A stretch of DNA of 64,000 bases. Source: Symbiodinium sp. CCMP2592 (Eukaryota; Sar; Dinophyceae; Suessiales; Symbiodiniaceae). Below, piece by piece: positions 22,927 to 33,259 of this stretch. How positions within the stretch are numbered: position 1 is the first letter of the stretch; each line of letters opens with the position of its first letter. A program made the translations under genes and the position numbers. Below the pieces are notes generated by a model. It had not been told where the DNA came from. It worked only from the letters and a program-made list of their open reading frames with translations, and did no database searches. Location: assembly GCA_905221615.1 (NCBI GenBank), contig CAJNDT010003435.1, forward strand, positions 395,437 to 459,436, read 5' to 3'.

Positions 22927-23803
22927 CCTGAACCTCCAAGTAAGCCCTACATGGGCCATGAAGTTTCCTAAACGCTGGACTCTGAGCTTCTCCACAACCC
23001 CGGAAAAATCCGAAAGTCACAAAGGCCGAAGCTTCCAAAAAGAAGGCATTAACTGGGTTGTCCTTTGGGATCTTTTTTAATTTGAAACGCTGCGCGTTGT
23101 CCGCCTCGGCCCGGCTGTACGCGCATGCGGCGAGTGGCTACTATCTGCAGCAAGCTCTTGTAGGAAAAAAGTAACAGTTGGAATCGCACTTATAGTAAAA
23201 GTAATGTTCATAGCAACACGAAGCAGGATGATTGTGAGTAGTATTAGTAGTGGTAGTATCAGTACGAATTTTGGTGTCGTCATTCCGAAACACTGGATAC
23301 CAAGACTCTCGCAAGCGGCGGGATGCCTTAAGTATGGGCCGTTGAGGCTGTGAATTTCGTGGGCGTCTTGGATTAGGGAAGCATCACAGCCTTTTCAACC
23401 ACGTTACTCCGCCTATCCCAACGAAAGGGCGTCTAAAACAAGCCTGAGACGCACATAAACATGCTACATTGCAGTCCCGTGTCGTCGAAAACTCCAGAAA
23501 GCTCGCACCTGTCAGCGAGCGGAGGAGGGGTGGGAGGGAAGGGGGAAGAAAAGGAAAACTGGGTGGGACTGCCTACAGACTGCCAAAATCCGTTGGAGGG
23601 GGCGAGGGGGCTAGTCGACACGTTTCCATTTTAAAGGGGGCGGGGGGGGGGGGTCAGCAAACCCGTTTTTGGGGGTGGTGGGGAATAGGAGAATCCGAAT
23701 AGGAACCTCTGACCGCTTCGGCCGGGGCCGAGGCGAATTTCCCGTACTATTTTGTAGAGAACCATAATAGTAAATACTTGTCTAAGGGCTTAAAGGACTC
23801 AGT

Positions 23804-23912
23804 TAAGCTTCCACTTATAAGTACCCTAAAAGGGACCCTAATTGGGGTTTTGGTACTTATAAGTCCCTCAAATAACCAGTTACTAAGTCCCCCGACCCTC
23901 CAAGTAAGCTTC
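23804..23912. mobile_element. Short inverted-repeat element, family K copy 3
   Basis: Ends TAAGCTTCCACTTATAAGTA and CCTCCAAGTAAGCTT, interior GGTACTTATAAGT. The right part resembles the right arm of the copy at 7392. Confidence 0.5.
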
Positions 23913-24012
23913 CCAACTGGAAAACCCCCTAGCCCTTGAGCCTCAAGCCCCACACCGCCAGGAGTCTGATTCAACCCTTGGTCTTTGTGGCAACCCTCCA
24001 CTCCAAGGGTAA

Positions 24013-24116
24013 AGGGAGGGACCCTCAATCAGGACCCCTAGGTATGTACCCTTAACATAGCTATTATATACCCATTATATAGCCCATTATAGGGTTAAGG
24101 GTCCCTCCTTTTCCCC
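24013..24116. mobile_element. Short inverted-repeat element, family P
   Basis: Left arm AGGGAGGGACCCTCAATC, right arm GGGTTAAGGGTCCCTCCTTT, with TATA-rich interior. Only copy seen. Confidence 0.5.
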
Positions 24117-24161
24117 TTTGATTAACGAAACCCTCAAAGCAACCCTTCGAGCAACCAGCAG

Positions 24162-24232
24162 GAGTGATCCCAGATCCTGGCAACCGCACCAGGGAGTTCC
24201 AGCACATTAACTTTCGGCCGGAGGCAGCTTCG
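24162..24232 (+). CDS. Exon-like segment upstream of the RING-H2 exons
   Basis: After CAGCAG at 24161 the frame reads VIPDPGNRTREFQHINFRPE and then AAS, ending at a donor TCG|GTGTCT. Length 71 (phase 1 in, phase 0 out). It may be an earlier exon of the RING-H2 gene on the same strand, but the exons between are not resolved. Confidence 0.35.
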
Positions 24233-24889
24233 GTGTCTGGGTTTGGTTTCTTTTGGATTCAGGGTTTCGATTTTATGAGGGTTTGGGATTTAGGCTTTTT
24301 AGGTTTCTGCAGGGCTTTATGCAGGGTGTTAGGAAGACGATTGAGGCGAAATGAGTCAACTTTTCAGATTGTGTGAAGGCGATTATTGAGGCTTTCTAGT
24401 TGTGTAATCATAGGTTCCTAAATCGAGGCCTGAAGCATAACTACGGATAACGGGAATGCAGTGGAGCACTACAGGGGCCCAAAAAATCCAATACTGTTTT
24501 GTTGCTCCTTATTATGAATATAGTAAAAGGGGCCCTAAGAACATACCCAAATTATTCAGGCCCTACATCACATGAAGTCTCACAGTTGTGCCTTGGGGCC
24601 AGTCAAGTAGTTCAAAGGAAGGAGAGGGTGGGGGTGAACCACCCGGCGGCCCTGCATACCACCCCATTATCGTCTAACTAAAATCATCTACATATCCTGA
24701 CTGTCAAGGCCCTTAAATTTAGCTATTGAGCGCTAAGCCCCGAACTCTAAGCCCACCGTATCCTTTTCCGAACAGTGAAGCTTAGATAGGCCCCAAACCC
24801 GTGGTATCAGCTTTAAAAGAAAAGCGAAAGAGGCCCCTATTTCCTGAACCCCAAACCCTAAACCCAGAACCCTGAACCCTAAACCCCCC

Positions 24890-27053
24890 ATGAGTCCCAG
24901 ACTTGACTCGGAGGACTTCGTAGAAGATGAGGGCGGCTACCCTGCGAGCTGCTCCATCTGCTTGGCTGATTTCTCTGCCGACGATACGGACCCTGGGAAC
25001 TTTGCTGGGTTTTGTCTCTCAGAAGGGTCCTATAAAGTTTTTTTGTTTTGCGGGCCCTTCTTTAAAGAAGGGCTCCAGGGTTTCAAAATGAGTTTAGGGG
25101 TTCAAAATTTAGGGCTTCGGGAAGTTTTTTGCGTGTCGGGTTATCGGCTCAAGGCCTACAGAGTGGGGGTGCCTCTTCATTCATTTTGTGGAGCTTCGGG
25201 CCCTTAATATAGGGGCCTTAACAAATACCTATATTATTTTGGGGGTTCATTTACAAGGTTCCTTAAAGGGCCTATAAGGGATCTATAGTAGGGTTTTTGC
25301 AAGGTGTTTAATGTAAGCTACCAAAGATGCCATAAATCACACCCCTTGACAAGAACCCAGTAAACCTTCCTTATTAATTATAGTATAACTGGCCCCCAAA
25401 CCCTATTCTAATTATTGAGGCCCTTAATATATAGAAACCTACTATAGATCCCTTATAGTAGCCCTTATAGACCCCTTTGAAAGGAACCCTATTCTAGTTA
25501 TCAAGGCCCCTCAACTAAAACTCCGAAGCCGTGACTCCGGAACCCGGAGCCAGTAGCCCTCTCTGAAGCCTCTTTGCCTAAACACTGAACCCTAAACGGA
25601 CAGGCACTTCCTGCTTTGTGGCCCGAAACCCCAACAGTACCCCAGAAAACTCTACCCCCTTTTGTTGAAGCTTTTTTTTTATACTTACACGGAGCTTGAA
25701 GGTAAACCCTAGGGTGCAGGGATTTTGCCCAGGACATCGTGGTGACCCCATGCAGCGGGCAAAAGCACGTTTTTCACAGGCGCGGAGGCAATGTAGAAGC
25801 ATATAGAAGCCTCGAGGGCCTCATACAAGTCCCCAGGGTTCGTTATATAATAAGTGTACTACAATATACCCCCGCTCACAAACCCCTATTCTATTTAGGC
25901 CATGATATTTTGACAGAGACACAGGGTACAAGTACAACTCGTCTGAGTCCAGTCCATCCCTCGCTCAGTAGCTCGCAACTACCTGCTGATGAACTTGGGA
26001 GTACACTGCACTTGGACCGGGGGTTTGGGCTTCTTGTGGATCTCTGGAACGGAGGTGAGGTATGACATCGGAATCAGGCTTGAGCAGATATGCAAGACAT
26101 CTTGGCGCTAGAACTCTCGACCCTAAGCCGTATTTCTGCAGTTGGGGGTCTAGGCAGAAGTCCGGCTGTGTTAGTTTGCAATACTCGTGATTCATCTTTG
26201 CGAAACACTCAGCTGGAGAAGCAACATAGTTATGTACCGAGACTCCTGATACTACTATGAACAAATTAACATAGAGCTGATGCTAGCTCTATCGGACAGT
26301 ACCGTGGTCGGAATAGTTGGTAATTTCATCCCCCTTGTTGTCCATGTATAGTCATTACTATATGTATCGTACTAGCGTGTAACATATCCCGAACCGGGCC
26401 CCTGTGCTCCCTTAAAACGAGCCCTTCGCTAATTATGAACTCCCCGTACATTACGCTGGAGCCGGAAACTGGTAGGTCTTGTCTGGCAAGCTGGTTCCGC
26501 GTCTCACAAACTTGTGTCTTGGCATGCTGTGGCAGTCCTTTTAAGGGGTAATGTTTTTGGGCTTTGTTTTGATTTGGTTTAGCGGGGATTAGGGATTAGG
26601 GCTTTGAATTTGGTGTTGTCTGCAACCAAACATCCGGAAATTAATCGTCAAAGTAGCAGCAACACAAGCCTTGATTAGTTTGCTTTTGGGACTACCAAGT
26701 GGAACAGCATTCCAGAATTGTTGTTATTGCTATTGCCATTCCTATCAGTATTACGACTACGGCAATGAAAACTACGATTGCGGGATATTTAGGACTTAGG
26801 GTTTAATACAGCTTATGATAACTTGCGAAAAAATTGGGGCAGCTGCCGCCACTGTACTTAGTCAGCCACCTGTCTTCCACGCTGTGCAGTGTGCCTGCAA
26901 CAAAGAGCCCAGTAAAAGCCTTGTCAGAGCCCTATAGAAGCCCTTTAACAACCCTATATGACACCTCCTGCCGAGGCCCTCTTTGCCGCACAGTCCTTGC
27001 CGGCGGGCAGGCACGGCAGGCGCCATTGACGCAGCCAAGCGGCAATGTGGAAG
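24890..27053 (+). CDS. RING-H2 zinc-finger protein (probable E3 ubiquitin ligase), partial
   Basis: Four exons join in frame: 24890-24982, 25733-25779, 26476-26513 and 26976 to about 27053. Exon 1 ends with CSICLADFSADD (first Cys pair, after an acidic stretch), exon 2 gives IVVTPC and KHVFH (third Cys and the two His), exon 3 gives SCLASWF (sixth ligand), exon 4 starts CPLCRT (last pair). Spacing is C-x2-C-x14-C-x4-H-x2-H-x2-C-x10-C-x2-C, a RING-H2 pattern with a slightly long C-H gap. RING-H2 domains bind E2 enzymes and promote ubiquitin transfer; substrate unknown. Introns are GA-AG, GC-AG and GT-AG, with phases 0, 2 and 1, all consistent. The ATG at 24890 is the first in frame, but the exon may instead begin at an AG just after it. 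The 3' end is open: a GT follows at 27054. Confidence 0.7.
25210..25508. mobile_element. M-family inverted repeats in a RING-gene intron
   Basis: Left arm AGGGGCCTTAACAAATACCT at 25211, right arm CCCTATTCTAATTATTGAGG at 25401-25420, then a second partial copy to AGTTATCAAGGCCCC at 25508. It lies wholly inside the GA-AG intron 24983-25732. Other M-family pieces: 11835-11925, 24470-24545, 34103-34175, 46508-46604, 48103-48195. Confidence 0.5.
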
Positions 27054-27112
27054 GTAGTTTGATATGTATTATCATCGTCACTGTCAGGCAGCTCTCACTT
27101 TCTCTCGGTCGA

Positions 27113-27216
27113 TATTGTATGTATGTATGTAAGTATGCATGTAAGTATGTATGTGTGTGTATGTATGTATGTATGTATGTATGTATGTATGTGTGTGTAT
27201 GTATGTGTGTATGTAA
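27113..27216. repeat. TATG/TG microsatellite
   Basis: (GTAT)n with GTGT interruptions, about 100 bp, in the region following RING exon 4. Confidence 0.9.
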
Positions 27217-27294
27217 TGTATATCTGTGCTGTGGATGTGTGTGTAGAAGTGTGGATGTCAGGAACCATCTTAACGGTCTTAACGGTGACACCTC

Positions 27295-27404
27295 CATGGC
27301 TAGTTGTCAAAATTGTGGTCCCTTTTCGGGTACCCCAAATAATCGGTGCCGTATTATATTAAGGACCTCAAAGGGGACCCTGATTTTGATAACCACCCAC
27401 ATGG
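27295..27404. mobile_element. Short inverted-repeat element, family G copy 1
   Basis: 110 bp; arms CATGGCTAGTTGTCAAAATT and TTTTGATAACCACCCACATG. Second copy at 45280-45387. Confidence 0.7.
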
Positions 27405-28155
27405 TTAACTGTTCATAAACCTGGGGCGGGTTTCCGCCAAGCCTGGCCGGAGCTGCTTGGAAGCCACAAAGAGACCGCACACGCGACTCATAAAGCCTAG
27501 GTAGCCTCCAGAGAGCCTTCTTGCCTTGCCGCAGAGCCCGTGTTATGCCTGAGTACGATACATACCTTGAAGGAAACTTCGAAACCCTCAGCCTTAAGCA
27601 AACACCTTCCACACAACCCCACCTCCAAGCAAAAGATGCAAACAACGAATCCCCTAAACAATAAGCCCACCAAACCTCTACTGGCGCACAAGGCAGAGTG
27701 CCCGTGAACCGGCAGGGAACGAGGCTGCTCAGCCGTGAGCGCTGCCTTTGCTATGCATCGACGAAGCTCAAAGCTTCAGTCCTTGCATCTCGCAAGTTTA
27801 GGGTTTGGGGTTTAGGGTTTAGGGGTTTAGGGTTTAGGTTGTTTTAGGGTTTGGGGTAATTGTAGGGTAGGGTGAGGGCGTTTGTTGGACTCAGGGGTTA
27901 GGTTCAAGGTCTTTAGTTTTGTTTAGGTTGGTTTGGTTGCTTACAGTTTAAAGTTTAGCGTCGCAGGGTTTACGGTTTAGCGCCCTCAGGCTATCGGGTA
28001 CAAACAGAGCCATGTTGGGGTCAAGCTGTTCAAGTAGCCTACAGCGCAGGTCCTGTGACCTACAGGGTTCACACTGAGAGATCCGCTTGGTTCTCTCGAT
28101 ACGAACGCCGTCATGGGACGGTCAATCTGGTAGAGCGAGTCAAAGATGTCTGATA

Positions 28156-28256
28156 CGGTTGATGATATAAATCCTGCATTACCTTAAGGACCCTAAACTA
28201 TGGGAATAACGGTATATTCCTTATTATGGGTAATGCAGGATTTAAATCATCAACAG
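28156..28256. mobile_element. Short inverted-repeat element, family A copy 4
   Basis: 101 bp; interior is in the reverse order of copies 2 and 3 (CCTTAAGGACCCTAAACTAT near the left end), so it is inserted in the opposite orientation. TA at both ends (28154-28155, 28257-28258). Confidence 0.8.
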
Positions 28257-28840
28257 TAGTGTGTCCAGACCTTTCGGAAAGGTTCGCCACCTCGCTCAGC
28301 TTTTTATGGGCTTTCCGGCCGAGATTCGAGCTTTCTCGTTCTTCTGGTTTCAGGACATTTTGGTACATGAAAGCATTCGAAGCCAGAGTTCGGCTCAGAT
28401 TCCTAAACCCAGAAACACCCCCCAAAACCCCAAAATTCCTAAACCCTAAACCAATTAAAGCCCGAAGCCCTAAGGTGAATGTGTAAGCCGGGTGAGGAGG
28501 GCGGAGCTTTATGGGGTCCTTGCTCCCTTTTATGAGCCACTTGGGCTCGAAGGGCCCAGGCATTGGGCACTCCAGCAATCTTCTGCGTCGTTTGCTTGGC
28601 CGTCGGAAGTGCCCGAAGCTTCATCACGGCCACGCTGCTCGTGGAAATCCTGCACAGCGTATCCTGAAACCCTGCGTGAACTTGGGAAGCTTAAACCTCA
28701 CTGTTTAGGGTTTCGAACTTAGGCTAACCCTTGACCCCAGCAATAACATGAATGGAATTTCAATCACAACCCTCGAAGCCCTGCAAGAGACTCAGACGGG
28801 AGTGCCCACGAAACCTGGGTTTGTCACAGTCTCTGAGATG

Positions 28841-28940
28841 GGGGTTTCCGAAAATAGGGGACCCTAATATGGTACCCTAAATAATAGGATCCTTACTATA
28901 AGGACCCCAGAATAAGGTACCCCTATTTTCGGACACCCCC
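28841..28940. mobile_element. Short inverted-repeat element, family F copy 1
   Basis: 100 bp; ends GGGGTTTCCGAAAATAGGGG / CCCCTATTTTCGGACACCCC, with a five-base direct repeat AGATG at 28836-28840 and 28941-28945. Confidence 0.8.
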
Positions 28941-29337
28941 AGATGGAGCTCAAATTTCCGAGAGGCGAGGCGAGGCGTGAGGCCTTCTTGGTGCTTTGGG
29001 GTTTAAGGTTTAGGGTTTAGGGTTTAGGGTTTTGTGTAAGGGTCTTATAGAGGGTGCTCCTAGAAGTGCTCTACAAAGTTTCCGGGGGAGGTGGCGGGCT
29101 GTAGGGTTTAGGGCTTTTAGGGTGTAAAGGCTTAAGGTGTTGAGTGTGAGGGCTTGGACGATATAGATGTTAGCTAAGGGGACGTGGAAAGAAGTTTCAC
29201 CCTAAACCCTAAACCCCTAAACCCTGGACCCTAAACCGTAACGTGTGGAGCTGCTGACCCCCAAACCCCGAAATCCATACATAACGTAGGGGTCGGAGTA
29301 CCCAGTGCAAATTTTCCGTTGCAGTACAATCCCCAAA

Positions 29338-29428
29338 TTTTCCGAAAATAAGGGACCCCAATATAGCACGCTAGATAGTAGGATCCGTAGTATAAGGACC
29401 CCAAAACACCCCAATATTCGGAAACTCC
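29338..29428. mobile_element. Short inverted-repeat element, family F copy 2
   Basis: About 91 bp; TTTCCGAAAATAAGGGACCC to AATATTCGGAAACTCCC. Flanks CCAAA and CCAAAA may be the target duplication. Confidence 0.65.
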
Positions 29429-30362
29429 CAAAATCAGTACAGCCAAAGCAAAGTCCGATTGTTAAGGCACCTCCATTATACATCCACAGACACCTCAATG
29501 CAGCTTTCAAGCCCTAAACTTACCAGAACTGTGCAAAACAAACCCTAAAGAAACCTATCATTTCTATCCGCGATATCCACTGGCTTTTTTTTGGGTGAGG
29601 TCGCGTTCACAGGGCTCTAAACCCTAAACCCTAAAACCTAAACCCTAAACCCTAAAACCCTAAACCCTAAACTCTAAGCCCTAAGCCCTGTGGGCTTTTA
29701 TGGTTTCGATTCTGATTGGGGCTCCCTTCCGGGGGTTCCTGAAAAGGTTCCTAGGAGGTCCAGGCGAAGTTCGCAGAGGCCCCAACTTCCGCCCGCGATC
29801 CCCTAGGGCTTATATAGGGGTTTTAGGGTTTAGGGGTTTTGGGGTTTAGGGTTTTAGGGTTTTACGGTTTAAAGTTTAGGGATGTTTAGGGTTTCGCGGC
29901 TTCTTAGGGGTTAGGGCTTAGGGTTAAGCTGGGTGACATCTCCAACAACATGCACTGCCCGTGAATCCCCTCGCCCAAATATCCATGCGCATTCTTTGAG
30001 GGTACTGATTGTCTTTTTAAATAGTTGCAACAGTAGAGTAAGTTTGTGAAAAACTGTTGCAATGTCACGCCTGCTAGAACAAGCAGGCACCGACACTGTA
30101 CGGCTGTCCAGTTTAAGATTCAAATCAGTTCTCCGCCTCCGCCGGGGCCGCCTAGCCAGTGACTCAGATGCTCCCGAACCCCTCAATTGAGTTTCGGGAA
30201 TATACTACTTGAGTCAGAGAGCATGCGATACGGTACACTCCTTAATCAGCTGCACAAGCCTATGAGGCCCAGAGGAAGCTCTGCAGAACCTTTTTCGAAC
30301 CCTGTTAAACCCACAAACTCCTACAACCGCCTAAAGACCCCTTCCTAAACCCTAAACCTTAG

Positions 30363-30466
30363 AAGGGGCCCCCACCCTGTAATAGTGACTATAAGGATTA
30401 TATTAGGGCCCTATTATATCAAGTTATATCCCTATTATACCACTATTACAGGGTGGGGGCCCCTCC
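30363..30466. mobile_element. Short inverted-repeat element, family I
   Basis: About 104 bp; arms AAGGGGCCCCCACCCTGTAA / ACTATTACAGGGTGGGGGCC. Only copy seen. Confidence 0.7.
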
Positions 30467-30608
30467 CTAAACCCTAAACCCTACAGAGCTCAACTGAGGG
30501 GGCTTTGAGTCTGGGCCTTTTTAGGTCCGAGCTCGTTGGAGAAAGGGAGGCCGGGGCGAAGGAGAAGAGCCGGCTTGCAGGAGGGGTTTGGGTTTGGACC
30601 TGGACTTA

Positions 30609-30690
30609 GTTGGGGTTATAATTAAGATAACTACAGTTATAGTTACACATAACCCCACTTAAGGTACTTCTAACCTTACTTACTATGGGG
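30609..30690. mobile_element. Short inverted-repeat element, family K-like
   Basis: AGTTGGGGTTATAATTAAGA on the left; CATAACCCCACTTAAGG and TAACCTTACTTACTATGGGG on the right. A degenerate relative of family K. Confidence 0.35.
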
Positions 30691-31006
30691 TTTGGGCTTG
30701 GGTGTAGGGTTTAGGTTCGTCGGGTTTGGAATGTGGGAAGTAGGGTTTAGGGTCTTTGGTTGGGGGCTTGGCTCGCTACGTCAGGATTCAGGGTTTTAGC
30801 GATCCTGGTGCTTGTAACGCAGGGGCTGCTAAACCCGTAGACAAGGGTTTGGGGTGCCCTCTAAGAGAAAATGGAGATAGGGACTATAAGAGGATACCTG
30901 GTTTCCTCTATTCTCCATAGTTGTTCCGGTTTTGGATTTATCAGGATTATTTCTAGGGCCCTTTTCAGCCAACCCAACAAAGGCAAAACGGGGACTACAG
31001 ACACGA

Positions 31007-31085
31007 CCCAGAGGCCCCGTAGTAGTTCCTTTTTGGGATGATCTCATAGGATTCAAAATATGAGCCCCACTATGGGGCCTCTTGG
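31007..31085. mobile_element. Short inverted-repeat element, family B copy 3
   Basis: About 79 bp; CCAGAGGCCCCGTAGTAGTT on the left, CCCACTATGGGGCCTCTTGG on the right. The right arm lacks part of the family sequence (internal deletion). Confidence 0.65.
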
Positions 31086-31234
31086 TACTACGAAATATAC
31101 CGAGCCAGAGCTCCCGACCTGAGTCAGCCCAGTCCTGGTTCGGGTTTAGGGTTTAGGCGGTTTAGGGTTTTAGGGTTTAGGGTTTACGGTCGCCGTGCCA
31201 GTGACCTGTGTTGCCATGATTTGACCTCGGCGGC

Positions 31235-31245
31235 TTTGGCTCAAG
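31235..31245 (+). promoter_or_regulatory. Possible spliced-leader relic
   Basis: TTTGGCTCAAG matches the last 11 bases of the known 22-base dinoflagellate spliced leader (which ends ATTTTGGCTCAAG). It lies about 210 bases upstream of the start codon of the cold-shock/WW gene. A relic here would suggest that a trans-spliced message was once copied back into the genome. The first half of the leader is not recognisable, so chance is possible. Confidence 0.25.
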
Positions 31246-31453
31246 TTTCACCACCCAAGGTCCGTGACGCCCAGCATTTGCAGTCGACTCGTCTGCAGAG
31301 CCTCCGATCCCGAAGACCCCAGTAGGTGGATTCGAAGCCCGAATCCTCAGCCGCAATGAGAGGTAGGACTCGTAAGCTCTCTTCCTCAAAGGAGGGATAC
31401 TGGGCTCCTTGTGTAAGTGACTTTCGCTATCTCAGGTCTATCTCAAATTCCTC

Positions 31454-33188
31454 ATGCCGACTGGCAAATTGAAGAAATTCGTCTCCGACAAGGTGCCCGG
31501 AATGTGGGTAAACTCCGTCAAGCTCGGTGGTACTGCTGATGGACCAAACCCGCAATGTCTAAAATGCAGAGTCTGCCAACACTTCCGCAGTTTAGCGCAG
31601 GACTTTGCCCATGAACTTTAGCACTAACTCACACCTGGAAGGGAAGCTCTAGCTGACTCTAGCTTGCACAGGGCTTCGGCTTCATCACACCAGACGAGGG
31701 TGGCGACGACGTCTTTGCGTACCGCGGGACGCAAAGAGCTCGTGGAATTTGGCAACGGAGAGGGTGCAGGGCTATACAAGGCTGAGGGAAGAGATTGTAG
31801 ACTTTCAGTGCCCGCACAGTGTCGCCCTTGTCGCTCCAGCCCTGTTCCAAAGGGCCTGGCAACCAGGTCAGTGCAAGCCGACATTCCATCAATGAAGAGT
31901 TACTAGTGCCATCGTCCAGGGGCGACAACAACCAGAGACGTCGATCGTCGGGCAAGGCATAAGCGAAACCTAAAGCCAGACTCCATTCCCTTAGCAATAC
32001 ACCCTGGACTCTGAATAACCCTACAACCGCAAACCCTTCATACCAAGACTCACAAATTTAGAGGGCTCCCCTTAGTTTTGAATCTCAGGCCCCTAGGTTC
32101 TACAAGCCGCCAGACGCTTCCGGCTGTTGCCAGGCATACTTTGCAGTTCAGTGGTGACGGTGATTCTCTCAGGGGCGGAGAGCGAGTCACTTACGAGGCT
32201 CCTTTGCAATGTTGAAGCTCCTCAGCGTGTCACACTGGAAAGGTGATGGGAGTCAGCAAGGAGGCTGTTGCGCTCTCCGGTTGAGATACGTATAACTAGA
32301 CATGGCTGTATAGTTCAGTTACCTAGAGCTCTAATGCTCTGAAGTAGCTCACCGTTGGATGGATGCTACAGCCATGGTCATGACTTGATCGACGCCGCAA
32401 ATCACTTGCAGACGTGATTCACGTCATTCTTGATCTACACGAATTCGACATGCTTGTACTGCTGGAATATAATCTGACGCGCGAGCTCAGATCAGCATTC
32501 TCTTGGCCTACCCATCCTGAGCCCCGAAAGTTCTGAACCCGAGGGCCCATACCTAAATCCTGCACCCATTCTCGTCAGGCCGAATGGGATGACCGCAAGA
32601 GCAAGTGCCTGGGTTGAATTCTGTGGGTTCAACTTTTGCCTCTTGATGCTTTCTCCGAGTATCTCCTTGCATTGTAAGACCCTGAATCCCAAAGCTCGAA
32701 ACCCTGAACCCGAAGTCGTCTCGTGCGCGGCCTTCGACCAAACACTATCCAAGACCATATAGGACTACAGCATAACAAGCTCGGCACGAGTCACACGCAT
32801 CCTAGTCGTCCTCGCCTGGCACTTGGGAAGATCAGCTCGTTTGCCGGGTTGAAATGAAGTTACCAGCATTCGGAGATGTAGGAAGTAACATCCCTCCCTT
32901 ACAATATATGTAGCAAGGGAACGTAAGCTTCCTTGCAAAACCCTGAGCTCTAAACCCAATCATCAAGCAGACATAAAAAAGGAGGGTACAATTATAACTA
33001 CTATTACTATCATACTACTACCATGTAACTATCATATTACTACCATTATAACTACTATTACTACCATTCTTCCATTCCCTACTAACCGGAAAGCATCGTT
33101 AGGTACAGGGCCTCTTCCTGGGCAATCGACATGAGCGGTGGCAATGCCGTGGCTCAGCTGCCTGGAGCTGCGCTTCCAACCTCCCTTA

Positions 33189-33259
<71 letters not shown>

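Larger units (their letters stand above)
19925..24161. other. Gene-poor filler
   Basis: Telomere-like DNA with G-rich runs (20687-20770), short inverted-repeat elements, and a triplet tract. Possible exon fragments are at 21392-21452 (ILRIGGHHRSTFSSLRF), 21482-21571 and 21931-21993; the last two read as hydrophobic in one frame, but other frames look equally protein-like, so I do not call them. One LKRCALSASARLYAHAASGY frame at 23080-23160 is similar in quality. Confidence 0.45.
27054..31453. other. Gene-poor filler
   Basis: Telomere-like sequence and short inverted-repeat elements. At 27960-28400 several frames on both strands look protein-like around a family A element (for example LEQLDPNMALFVPDSLRA on the minus strand, AIGYKQSHVGVKLFK with a stop on the plus strand), but they contradict each other and are not called. 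The ORF at 28492-28722 is open but featureless. Confidence 0.45.

Noticed and set aside
27960-28260. Possible gene on either strand around the family A element (LEQLDPNMALFVPD on minus, AIGYKQSHVGVKLFK on plus)
   Set aside because: Three frames on two strands look equally good and exclude each other; no splice chain supports one of them.
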